Below are positions 25,769-33,081 of a stretch of 64,000 bases of DNA, piece after piece. Source of the DNA: JAHRAW01 sp028066695. GTDB taxonomy: Bacteria > Pseudomonadota > Gammaproteobacteria > Arenicellales > Poriferihabitantaceae. A program made the position numbers and the translations under genes. The notes beneath the pieces are model-generated. The model made no database searches. It was not told the origin of the DNA and saw only the letters and a list, made by a program, of their open reading frames with translations. The stretch lies in assembly GCA_963457535.1 (NCBI GenBank), contig OY734803.1:2108001-2172000 (forward strand). Direction: 5' to 3'. How positions within the stretch are numbered: position 1 is the first letter of the stretch; each line of letters opens with the position of its first letter.

Positions 25769-26854
25769 ATGACCCCAGTTACCGCTCCCGTCCCCGCCAC
25801 AATTCCCGAGTTCGCGGTCGCGCCGATGCTGGATGTGACCGACCGCCACTTCCGAATGTTCATGCGGACGCTGTCGCCGCGCGTCAAACTCTACACCGAG
25901 ATGAAAACCTGCGGCGCGGTTCTGCACGGCGAGCGCGAGCGCATCCTCGGCTTTGACCGGCGCGAGCGCCCGCTGGCGATTCAACTTGGCGGCGCCGACC
26001 CGGACGAGTTGGCGCGCTGCGCCGGCATCGCCGAACAGGCCGGCTACGACGAAGTGAACCTCAATGTCGGCTGCCCGAGCGCGCGCGTGCAAAGCGGCCG
26101 CTTCGGCGCATGTTTAATGGCCGAGCCGGCGCTGGTGGCGCGCTGCGTCGCCGCGATGCGCGCCGCGGTCGCGCTTCCGGTCACGGTGAAAACCCGCATC
26201 GGCATAGACCGGCGCGACCACTATGCGCACCTCGCCGAGTTTGTCGCGCGCGTCGCCGAGGCCGGCTGCGCGCACTTCATCATTCACGCGCGCAAGGCCT
26301 GGCTGAACGGCCTCAGCCCGAAAGAAAACCGCAATGTGCCGCCGCTCAAATACGAGCGCGTCTACCGCCTGAAAAAAGATTTTCCGGAACTGCGTTTTAG
26401 TCTGAACGGCGGCGTCCAAACCGCCGAAGACGCGCGGCGGCATCTGCAACTGGTGGACGGCGTGATGATCGGCCGCGAAGCGCAGCGCGACCCGTGGATG
26501 GTGCGCCGCGCCGAGCGCGCGCTGTTTGACCGCGCGCCGGAAAATACTTCCGCCGCTGAAAATGACGCGGCCGCGCGCGCCGAAGTTGCGCGCGCGCATC
26601 TGCCGTATGTGGAGCGGCAACTGGCGCGCGGCGTCGGTTTGCGCCGGCTGATTCTGCCGATGGTCGGGCTGTTTCGCGGCCTGCCGCGCGCGCGCGTCTG
26701 GCGGCGGCACCTGAGCGAAGCCGCCGCGCGCCGCGGCGTCGGCGTCGAGGTGGTGCTGGAAGCGCTGGCTTTGGCCGAAGATGAGCACGCTCCCGCAAAC
26801 ATTCCCGCGCGCGCCGCCCCGCAACCGGCCGCCATTCCCGCGCCCCTGCAATGA
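25769..26854 (+). CDS. dusA: tRNA-dihydrouridine synthase A
   Basis: An FMN enzyme that reduces uridine 20/20a in the D-loop of tRNAs. The 361-residue protein shows FAVAPMLDVTDRHFRMFMR, LYTEMKTCGAVLHG, PLAIQLGGADPDELA, NLNVGCPSARVQSGRFGACLM with the catalytic Cys in GACLM, VTVKTRIGIDR, FIIHARKAWLNGLSPKENRNVPPL and DGVMIGREAQRDPW, all DusA-specific. The Ala/Pro-rich C-terminal tail is extra. Its stop overlaps the next ATG (ATGA), beginning a four-gene coupled chain. Confidence 0.96.
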   Translation: MTPVTAPVPATIPEFAVAPMLDVTDRHFRMFMRTLSPRVKLYTEMKTCGAVLHGERERILGFDRRERPLAIQLGGADPDELARCAGIAEQAGYDEVNLNVGCPSARVQSGRFGACLMAEPALVARCVAAMRAAVALPVTVKTRIGIDRRDHYAHLAEFVARVAEAGCAHFIIHARKAWLNGLSPKENRNVPPLKYERVYRLKKDFPELRFSLNGGVQTAEDARRHLQLVDGVMIGREAQRDPWMVRRAERALFDRAPENTSAAENDAAARAEVARAHLPYVERQLARGVGLRRLILPMVGLFRGLPRARVWRRHLSEAAARRGVGVEVVLEALALAEDEHAPANIPARAAPQPAAIPAPLQ

Positions 26855-28398
26855 TGAAACTCATCAGTTTGCTGTCGCGCCTCATCGGGTTGGCGGTGCT
26901 GCTCGCAGCCGGCGCCATCGCCGCGGTCGCCAACTTGATGGACCCGAGCGAATACAAATCCGAAATCAGCGCATTGGTGGAGCGGCACTTTGACCGCGAA
27001 CTGGACTTGCGCGGCGATCTGGACATCACCTTCTTTCCGTGGCTCGGTGTGCGCGCCGAGCGCATCGTGCTGTCCGAGCACGCCGATTTCGGCGGGCGCA
27101 CCATGTTCACCGCCGACCACGCCTCCTTTCGCGTCAAACTTTTGCCGCTCCTGCGAAAGCGTTTTGAAATTGACCGCATCGCCCTCGCCGGCCCGCGCCT
27201 GAGTCTGCGCCGCCGCGCCGACGGCAGCGCCAACTGGGATGACCTGATCGCCGCTTTCGGCCTGCAGAACAAACGCGCGCCGGCCGCGGCCGGGCTGGCC
27301 GGACTGGCAGTGCTCGGCATCAGCGTGGACGACGGCAGTTTCGCCTGGCAGGACCGCAGCGGCGGCGCCTTCAACGACTTCACCGTGGACGCGCTGCAAG
27401 TGCGCGCCGACAGTTTGACGCCGGGCGCGCCGTCGCCGATCATCATGTCGGCGCGCCTGCCCGGCTGGCAGCCGCAGCCGGCGGTGCTCACGCTGAAAAC
27501 CAGCGCGTTCATCAGCCGCGACCTCAAAACCGCCGCGCTTCACGACACCGAACTGCGCGCCGAAGGCGCCGACGATTACGGCGGCGTTTTGTCCATCGCC
27601 GCGATTTCGTATTCGCGCCCCGACGGCCGCGGCGAATTTGAAGGCATCTCGGCGACGCATCTTCGCGGCGACGCGACCTCGCAACTGCGCGCCGAAACGC
27701 TCTCCTTTGACCTCGCCGAGGGAAGTTTTAACCTGCCCAAATTTGAATTGGCGCAGGGCGACTTTGAAACGCGCGGCGCGATTTACGGCGCGCAACTCGG
27801 CGCCGCGCCGCAACTCAGCGCGCGCCTGCGCGTCCGCGCCGGCGATGTCGCCGATTTGTTCAGCCGCCATGGTTTCGCGTTCACGCCGCCGGTGCGCATA
27901 GACGATTTTGACGGCGGGTTTGACCTTCGCCTCGGCGACGGCCGGCTCGGCGTGGAGTTTCTCACCGCCGATTTGACGCTCAACCACCACCCGTCCAAAC
28001 TGACCGCGTCCGGATTCAACATTGACCTCGCCGCGCTTTTTGACGGCGTCGCGCCGCCCGAAGACAACGCCGTTTCATTCGGCAAATTCACGCTGACGCA
28101 GGACGACTTCCTGCTGCGCGCGAGCGGCGCATTGCCGGCGCGCGGCGAAGTGGAAGCGCGCAGCGACGACATTGAAGGCTGGCTGGCGCGCAACGCATTG
28201 GATGTCAAATTGCCGCGCGGACTGAGCGGCGGCGTCGGCATCAACTGCAGGTTTGAATACGCCAGCGGCTGGCTCGCCGTGCACGACATGAAAGGCGAAG
28301 CCGACGGCGGCCTCGGCTGGGATGTTCCGTATGCGGAAATTCCGGCCGACAATTTTGAATCGGTGGTCGCGGCGATTCTGCAGGCGCCGCCGCAGTGA
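26851..28398 (+). CDS. AsmA-family protein (shorter paralogue)
   Basis: A 515-residue protein with an N-terminal membrane anchor (residues about 3-30: LISLLSRLIGLAVLLAAGAIAAVANL) and a periplasmic AsmA-type body. DITFFPWLGVRAERIVLSEHADFG and IDRIALAGPRLSLRRRADGSANWDDL are characteristic of AsmA N-terminal domains. It lacks the long C-terminal part of the 6380 gene. Likely role is in outer-membrane lipid or protein homeostasis; no closer function can be read. It overlaps dusA and the next gene by 4 bp each. Confidence 0.85.
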   Translation: MMKLISLLSRLIGLAVLLAAGAIAAVANLMDPSEYKSEISALVERHFDRELDLRGDLDITFFPWLGVRAERIVLSEHADFGGRTMFTADHASFRVKLLPLLRKRFEIDRIALAGPRLSLRRRADGSANWDDLIAAFGLQNKRAPAAAGLAGLAVLGISVDDGSFAWQDRSGGAFNDFTVDALQVRADSLTPGAPSPIIMSARLPGWQPQPAVLTLKTSAFISRDLKTAALHDTELRAEGADDYGGVLSIAAISYSRPDGRGEFEGISATHLRGDATSQLRAETLSFDLAEGSFNLPKFELAQGDFETRGAIYGAQLGAAPQLSARLRVRAGDVADLFSRHGFAFTPPVRIDDFDGGFDLRLGDGRLGVEFLTADLTLNHHPSKLTASGFNIDLAALFDGVAPPEDNAVSFGKFTLTQDDFLLRASGALPARGEVEARSDDIEGWLARNALDVKLPRGLSGGVGINCRFEYASGWLAVHDMKGEADGGLGWDVPYAEIPADNFESVVAAILQAPPQ

Positions 28399-29231
28399 AC
28401 GCCCTGTCAATCTGGAAGGAACTCGCCCGGGAATGCATGCCGGCGGTGCTCTACTACAAAAGCAAGGCTCCCGAACTGAGCAAATACGACATTTTGCAGC
28501 AAGGGTCCGCCGATTTTGACTGCAAATGCCGTCCGGATGATCCTTGCGAACAACCCCGCTACCGCAGCGATTACTACGTCAGCCGCGAAGGATACATGGA
28601 AATGCACATCCGGCAAAACCTTGCTATGTTGAATTATTGCTTTGGCGGCAGCATTCCACAATCGCTACTGTGGGTTGATTTCGGCTGCGGTCCTATGACT
28701 TCCGGCCTCGCACTTGCCGAGTGTTTGGCAGTGCAGAACCCCAACTATAAACACACTACCGCGTATTTCGGTATCGATGCTTCGCGCAACATGGTTGAGA
28801 AAGCGCAATATATTAATGCGAAACGCCAGATGTTCGCGCCAAAGTGTTTCAAGGTCGCGCACTCCCAGTGTTTTGAGGAAAGTGCAATTCCTCCCGCATG
28901 GACGCGCGTGAAAACCATCGTGCTGTGCTGCTCATTCGTGCTTGCGCCGGGCACTTTTAAGGCGAATAGCGTCGCGCACACGGCAGCCCAGGCGTTGGCG
29001 AATCAGTGGAAATCTTTCGTCGCAAAACATCACTGCACCGAGACATTCGTCTTCTACCTTAATCCGGTAAGTTACAGTCTCCACAACAACTGGTATGCGT
29101 TCAGAAATGCGATGCGCGCGCAAGACCACTCCACCGGCTTTCGCTATACTGGTGGCGAACTGGTCCCCTTGCCCGTCCCAAAATTGCGAAACCCAGTCAC
29201 CCTCGCAAAAATCCACGGCGTGCGCCAATGA
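28395..29231 (+). CDS. Putative SAM-dependent methyltransferase of atypical composition
   Basis: A 278-residue protein with one recognisable SAM-binding motif (LLWVDFGCGPMTSGLALAE, about residues 92-110) and an acidic beta2 end (YFGIDASRNMVEKAQ). A later NPVSYSLHNNWYAFRNAM could be a catalytic or substrate region. I do not recognise the family. The N terminus carries a Cys-containing segment (DCKCRPDDPCEQ) that could bind metal. Start is GTG in a GTGA overlap with the upstream gene, and it overlaps the following AlkB-type gene by ATGA. Base and codon use are clearly less GC-rich than its neighbours, hinting at acquisition, although it sits inside a coupled gene chain. Confidence 0.65.
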   Translation: MNALSIWKELARECMPAVLYYKSKAPELSKYDILQQGSADFDCKCRPDDPCEQPRYRSDYYVSREGYMEMHIRQNLAMLNYCFGGSIPQSLLWVDFGCGPMTSGLALAECLAVQNPNYKHTTAYFGIDASRNMVEKAQYINAKRQMFAPKCFKVAHSQCFEESAIPPAWTRVKTIVLCCSFVLAPGTFKANSVAHTAAQALANQWKSFVAKHHCTETFVFYLNPVSYSLHNNWYAFRNAMRAQDHSTGFRYTGGELVPLPVPKLRNPVTLAKIHGVRQ

Positions 29232-29917
29232 CCCCCCAAACCCAAACCGAACTCCCTTCCATCGCCGAGCAATCCCCCCTCTGGGACACCGCGCTCGCCC
29301 CGCTTCCCGAACAAACCACGCGCCTGCGCGACGGCGGCGGCGTTTACCGCGCGCAGTACATCACCCCGTCCGAAGAAGCCGAACTCCTCGCCGCCGCCGA
29401 TGCCGCCCCGTGGCGCCACGACCTGCGCCGCCGCGTGCAGCATTACGGCTACCGCTACGACTACGCCGCGCGCGGCCTCCACACCGCACACGCCGCCGGC
29501 CATGCTGTCGCCGAGCCGCCGCAGCGCATCGGCGGCCTGCCCGATTGGGTGCGCGACCTCGGCGAGCGGCTGGTGCGCGACCGCATCTTCGCCGCGCTTC
29601 CCGAGCAATTGATCGTCAACGAATACGAGCCGGGGCAGGGCATCGCCCCGCACACCGACCGCGACTGCTTCGGCCCCGTGGTCGTCTCGCTGTCGCTCGG
29701 CGGCGACTGCATGATGCGCATCCTGCCGCACCCCGGCAATTCCGATGACGCGTTTGATTTGATATTGCAGCGCCGCAGTTTGCTGGTATTGCGCGGCCCC
29801 AGCCGCGACCGCTGGCGGCATGGCATCGCCGCGCGCCGCAGCGACAGCCAGCACGGCCGCCGCATTCCGCGCCGCCGCCGCGTGTCCTTGACCTTCCGCA
29901 CCATCATCTCCCCTTAA
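29228..29917 (+). CDS. AlkB-family dioxygenase, ALKBH8-like
   Basis: A 229-residue 2-oxoglutarate/Fe(II) dioxygenase. Iron ligands are His142 and Asp144 in APHTDRDCFGP and His198 in RWRHGIA; the C-terminal RRVSLTFR supplies the 2-oxoglutarate arginine. Segments RRVQHYGYRYDY, IGGLPDWV, IVNEYEPGQGIAPHTD, VVSLSLGGDCMMRI and RRSLLVLRGPSRDRWRHGI resemble the dioxygenase domain of animal ALKBH8 (tRNA wobble-uridine hydroxylation) much more than repair-type AlkB. Gene context (dusA, a methyltransferase) also points to RNA. Function is inferred. Confidence 0.85.
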   Translation: MTPQTQTELPSIAEQSPLWDTALAPLPEQTTRLRDGGGVYRAQYITPSEEAELLAAADAAPWRHDLRRRVQHYGYRYDYAARGLHTAHAAGHAVAEPPQRIGGLPDWVRDLGERLVRDRIFAALPEQLIVNEYEPGQGIAPHTDRDCFGPVVVSLSLGGDCMMRILPHPGNSDDAFDLILQRRSLLVLRGPSRDRWRHGIAARRSDSQHGRRIPRRRRVSLTFRTIISP

Positions 29918-29939
29918 CGCGCCGCCGCCGCGCGCAAAG

Positions 29940-30857
29940 ATGCTCCGGCCCACCGGCTACATAGACGGCGGCATCGCCCCGCTTGAAGAGATCCGTGTGC
30001 CGGTCCTTGACCGCGGCTTTCTTTATGGCGACTCCGTCTACGAAGTCTTCCGCACTTACGCCGGCATACCGTTCTTGTTTGCCGAGCACCACGCGCGCCT
30101 GCAAAACTCCGCGCGCCTTTGCAGGATGCAAATCACCCAGAGCGAAGAAGAAATCATGGACGCCATCCGCAAAACCGTCGCCGCATCCGGCGCCGCATAC
30201 AAAGCCGCCGGCGACGATATCTATGTCCGTTATCAAATCACCCGCGGCGAAGGCCCCGTTGATTTGTTTCCGCATCCCGACCTGCGCACCCGCCTGATCA
30301 TCATCGTAAAACAAATCCCGCAATGGCCGCCCGAGTTTTATGAACACGGCGTAACCCTCGCCATCCCGACGGTCCGCCGCAACGCCGTCGGCGCATTGGA
30401 CCCCAACATCAAAGGCGGCAACTACCTCAACAACATCCTCGGCCTCGCCGAAGCGCGCGCGCTCGGCGCCGACGACTGCCTGCTATTGGACGCCGGCGGC
30501 ATGGTCACCGAATGCTCCAACAGCAACATCTGGTTCGTGCTGAACGGCAAACTCGCCACCCCCGCCGCCGGCAACCTCTCCGGCATCACCCGCCGCGCCC
30601 TAGTCGGCGAACTAGCGCGCGCCGGCCGCAACGAAGTGGAGCGCCCCCTCCGCGCCGGCGAACTCCCCGCCGCCACCGAGTGCTTCATCACCAGCGCCAC
30701 CCGCGAAGTCATGCCGGTCGCGCGCCTCCGCCTGCAGGACGGCGCCACGCTGGACTTCCCCCCCGGCGGCGGCGAACACACCCGCCTCGCCCGGCGACTC
30801 TATTCCGACATGCTCGCCCGCTTCACCCGCGAGCATTCCAGCGAGGCCTGGTTTTGA
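29940..30857 (+). CDS. Fold-type IV aminotransferase (branched-chain/D-amino acid aminotransferase family)
   Basis: A 305-residue PLP enzyme of class IV, which includes IlvE, D-alanine transaminase and aminodeoxychorismate lyase. Marks are VPVLDRGFLYGDSVYEVFRTY at the N terminus, IYVRYQITRGEG, PNIKGGNYLNNILGLAEARALGADDCLLLD (catalytic Lys in DPNIKGGNYLNN), MVTECSNSNIWFV and FITSATREVMPV. The pattern fits an IlvE/Dat-like enzyme, but substrate cannot be assigned. It follows the AlkB-type gene by 22 bp and ends just before the 10-bp repeat array. Confidence 0.87.
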   Translation: MLRPTGYIDGGIAPLEEIRVPVLDRGFLYGDSVYEVFRTYAGIPFLFAEHHARLQNSARLCRMQITQSEEEIMDAIRKTVAASGAAYKAAGDDIYVRYQITRGEGPVDLFPHPDLRTRLIIIVKQIPQWPPEFYEHGVTLAIPTVRRNAVGALDPNIKGGNYLNNILGLAEARALGADDCLLLDAGGMVTECSNSNIWFVLNGKLATPAAGNLSGITRRALVGELARAGRNEVERPLRAGELPAATECFITSATREVMPVARLRLQDGATLDFPPGGGEHTRLARRLYSDMLARFTREHSSEAWF

Positions 30858-30860
30858 TGT

Positions 30861-30970
30861 CCAGGCGGGATTATGCGGGATTATGCGGGATTATCCGGGA
30901 TTAACTGGGATTTAAGTGGAATGATGCGGAATGATACGGAATGATACGGAATGAAGCGGAATGAAGCGCG
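30861..30970. repeat. Array of eleven 10-bp units
   Basis: Starting 3 bp after the aminotransferase stop codon, the sequence is strictly periodic at 10 bp. Units drift from TTATGCGGGA through TTATCCGGGA and TTAACTGGGA to ATGATGCGGA, ATGATACGGA and ATGAAGCGGA, always with a GGA core near the end of the unit. No spacers separate units, so it is not CRISPR. The period matches about one helical turn. The rest of 30858-31177 holds the first copy of the promoter-hairpin element and a polypyrimidine stretch. Confidence 0.9.
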
Positions 30971-31010
30971 ACGAAATCCCCCTTATTAATGTCAAAAAAA
31001 CCCTCCCCAA

Positions 31011-31124
31011 CCCCTTGACAACCCCCCCCCTCACCCCCCAAAATCCCCCCCCAACGGCGCCTGAGACATGGCCGCAACCGGGAAGAATTCCGCCGGGGAG
31101 GTGGCTGCCCCCGCAGGCGCCGTT
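31011..31124 (+). repeat. Promoter-hairpin element, copy 1
   Basis: CCCCTTGACA (31011-31020), an 18-bp C-rich spacer and CAAAAT (31039-31044) form a promoter-like start. It is followed by a 66-nt structured block (31056-31121) closed by GGCGCCTG/CAGGCGCC. Flanking bases extend the stem to 11 bp (31053-31063 with 31114-31124), and a T-rich run (ACTTTTCTTTTTCTTTT) follows, as in a terminator. Read together it could be a small RNA gene or a terminator. A 66-nt near-copy occurs at 31774-31839. Confidence 0.7.
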
Positions 31125-31177
31125 ACTTTTCTTTTTCTTTTCCCGCTTTTCATATGGAGCCGTCCCCGCGCAAGGAC

Positions 31178-31672
31178 TCACCGCCCCGCAAACACGCTCC
31201 CCCCTCCATACTCGTCCCGCCGCGCATTCCGCAGCGCCCGCTCCCCGCCGAGCCGCAGATTCAGCAGATACACGCCGCTCCCGTCCCGCGTCCTTTTCCA
31301 CGCCGCCGTCCAGCACTTCCCATCCGCGCCGAACGCAAACCCGATCCGCCGCGTCTCGTCTTTTTGCCGGTAAACCAGCCCCCCATCCAAAATCCTCTGC
31401 ACCATTACATAATCCGCCGGCGCAACCTCCGGATGCTCCCACCGTTGCTTCCCGATCGTATACCCGGAAAGCATCATCACCCCGCGTTCCACTCCCAACT
31501 CCCCCCGCAAAAACTCCGTCAACTCCCCCACCGGCACGCGCAGCGAATCCGCCCGCTTCGGCAGCGGCGCCTCCCGCGCCACCCGGGAAATCGGCGAAAT
31601 TGCTTGGTAAATCCGCGCGAACTCCTCCCCATGGAGATATTCGTTGATGTCCGTGCGCGTGCGCGTTTTCAT
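31178..31672 (-). CDS. Small protein resembling phage Barnase/EndoU/RelE-like nucleases
   Basis: A 164-residue soluble protein. Its C-terminal half (VMVQRILDGGLVYRQKDE, IGFAFGADGKCWTAAWKRTRDGSGVYLLNL) follows the strand pattern of phage-encoded Barnase-EndoU-ColicinE5/D-RelE-like (PBECR-type) nucleases, in which a 'W...vvK.trdg..~yl.tl' core is common; this is pattern recognition, not a firm match. The N-terminal half is helical and unassigned. The ATG at 31672 has AGGGA 7 nt upstream and a good minus-strand promoter. The gene lies between the two copies of the promoter-hairpin element. No antitoxin-like partner gene is adjacent. Confidence 0.6.
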   Translation of the reverse strand: MKTRTRTDINEYLHGEEFARIYQAISPISRVAREAPLPKRADSLRVPVGELTEFLRGELGVERGVMMLSGYTIGKQRWEHPEVAPADYVMVQRILDGGLVYRQKDETRRIGFAFGADGKCWTAAWKRTRDGSGVYLLNLRLGGERALRNARRDEYGGGSVFAGR

Positions 31673-31703
31673 TGGTCGTCCCTGCAGAAAGTTGTAGCCC
31701 CGC

Positions 31704-31731
31704 ATTATACATGTAATTGCACAACCCGCAA
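31704..31731 (-). promoter_or_regulatory. Minus-strand promoter of the nuclease-like gene
   Basis: TTGCGG (31731-31726) and a perfect TATAAT (31709-31704) are 16 bp apart, giving a leader of about 25 nt. Its -35 lies 4 bp from the -35 of the plus-strand promoter in element copy 2, so the two promoters are back to back. Confidence 0.6.
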
Positions 31732-31839
31732 CCCCTTGACATTCCCCACCCCGTCCCCCAGAATCCCCCACCCGGCGTCTGAGACACGGCCGTAACCGGG
31801 AAGAATTCCGCCGGGGAAGTGGCTGCCCCCGCAGACGCC
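31731..31839 (+). repeat. Promoter-hairpin element, copy 2
   Basis: TTGACA (31736-31741), a 17-bp spacer and CAGAAT (31759-31764) precede a 66-nt block (31774-31839) that differs from copy 1 at 5 positions. Two of those differences compensate each other in the closing stem (GGCGTCTG/CAGACGCC). Here it lies in what would be the 5' leader of the hydroxylase gene starting at 31886, and the T-run after it is weak. Both copies contain CTGCCCCCGCA, GGGAA and GAGAC, which also occur in cobalamin riboswitches, but not in the normal order. Confidence 0.7.
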
Positions 31840-31885
31840 ACCATTTTCCCATAATTCCAAAAAAATCCGCCAAAAAACCCCAAAA

Positions 31886-32668
31886 ATGTCCCCCGAAACC
31901 CCCTACCGCCTAACCATCGCTCTCCTAATCTTCCTGGCATTAATCCTCGCAGAGCGCCTCCGCCCCCGCCGCCCCACGCAGCAGGCGACCCGCGCCACCC
32001 GCTGGCCCCCCAACCTGGCCACCGGCGCCCTGAATGCCCTCATCCTTCTCGCCGCCCCCCTAAGCGCCGTCGGCGCCTCCCTCTTCGCCGTCCACAACCA
32101 CCTCGGCCTCACCCTCTGGCTCCAACTCCCCCTCTGGCCCGCCATCCTCCTCTCATTAATAGTCCTGGACTTCACCATCTACTGGCAACACCGCCTCCTC
32201 CACGCCATCCCCGCCCTGTGGCGCATCCACCGCATGCACCACACCGACACCGAACTGGACGCCACCACCGCCCTGCGCTTTCACCCGCTGGAAATCCTCC
32301 TCTCCCTCGCCATAAAAGCCGCGGTAATCGTCCTTCTCGGCGCGCCCCTCCTCGCCGTCATCGCCTTTGAAATCCTCCTCAACGGCCTCGCCATGTTCAA
32401 CCACGCCAATCTCCGCCTCCCCCCCCGCGCCGAGCGTTGGCTGCGCCTCGTCCTCGTAACCCCCGACATGCACCGCATCCACCATTCCATCTGCCGCCCC
32501 GAGCACGACAGCAACTACGGCTTCAACCTCTCCCTGTGGGACCGCCTGTTCCGCAGTTACACCAAAGACCCGCTGGACAGCCACACCGGCATGCTCCTCG
32601 GCCAGCCCAATTTCCGCGCCCCGCGCGACTCCGGCTTTCTCCGCCTCCTCGCCCAGCCCTTCCGCTGA
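31886..32668 (+). CDS. Sterol desaturase/fatty acid hydroxylase superfamily protein
   Basis: A 260-residue membrane di-iron enzyme. The three histidine clusters of the superfamily are visible: HRLLH (YWQHRLLHAIPALW), HRMHH, and HRIHH in TPDMHRIHHS, with an additional NYGFNLSLWDRLFRSY motif typical of bacterial members. Four hydrophobic segments flank them. Such enzymes hydroxylate or desaturate lipids (hopanoid-, carotenoid- or alkylglycerol-type substrates are known in the family); the substrate here is not predictable. No clear Shine-Dalgarno precedes the ATG. Codon use is strongly C-ending (CTC, CCC). Confidence 0.88.
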   Translation: MSPETPYRLTIALLIFLALILAERLRPRRPTQQATRATRWPPNLATGALNALILLAAPLSAVGASLFAVHNHLGLTLWLQLPLWPAILLSLIVLDFTIYWQHRLLHAIPALWRIHRMHHTDTELDATTALRFHPLEILLSLAIKAAVIVLLGAPLLAVIAFEILLNGLAMFNHANLRLPPRAERWLRLVLVTPDMHRIHHSICRPEHDSNYGFNLSLWDRLFRSYTKDPLDSHTGMLLGQPNFRAPRDSGFLRLLAQPFR

Positions 32669-32861
32669 GCGCCCCCGCCCCGGAAAAAGCGCCGCCGAAA
32701 TCGCCGGAAATGGCCCGAAAAAAACTTGCAAAAAAATGGCGAAAAAATCCCCGCCGCGAATTTTTTTCCGTATAATCCGCCGCCTACACAGCCGAAGCCG
32801 CGCGCCATGTGCGGCGCATTTTGCCGAAAAAACCGCCGCAAAAATCCCCTTAAAAACCGCC

Positions 32862-32888
32862 AAAAAACCGCGTATTTATGCGGTTTTT
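32862..32888. terminator. Bidirectional-type terminator
   Basis: AAAAAACCGC (32862-32871) and GCGGTTTTT (32880-32888) pair across an 8-nt loop, giving a hairpin with a T-tract on the plus strand and A-tract on the other side. It lies 190 bp after the hydroxylase gene. The interval 32669-33081 otherwise holds A-tracts, a TATAAT at 32771 without a partner, and the promoter described next. Confidence 0.65.
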
Positions 32889-32907
32889 CGCCATCCGAAC
32901 CCGCCCC

Positions 32908-33024
32908 AAAAACCGCCCAAAAATTCAGCAAAATTCTCCCAAATTCCCCCGCAAAAAAATTTGCAAATAATTTCAAAAAACCCCTTGACAATCGCTTGAC
33001 ACGAAAAAAACCGCTTGCTATATT
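32908..33024 (+). promoter_or_regulatory. Near-consensus promoter with upstream phased A-tracts
   Basis: TTGACA (32996-33001), 17 bp and TATATT (33019-33024) form an almost perfect sigma70 promoter; a second TTGACA sits 11 bp upstream (32985-32990). Seven A-tracts centred near 32910, 32921, 32931, 32942, 32956, 32966 and 32977 precede it, mostly 10-11 bp apart (one gap of about 14), as expected for intrinsically curved DNA or an UP element. It should drive strong transcription of the secreted-protein gene at 33082. Confidence 0.85.
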
Positions 33025-33081
33025 CGCGCCTGTCACGGCATCCCAGCCAATCCCGCAACACAAACTTTTACGAGGAAACCA

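Noticed and set aside
30861..30970. Possible CRISPR array
   Set aside because: Units are 10 bp, contiguous, without spacers, and no cas genes are present.
31178..31672. Two-gene toxin-antitoxin module
   Set aside because: No adjacent small antitoxin-like gene was found on either strand, so only an orphan nuclease-like gene is claimed.
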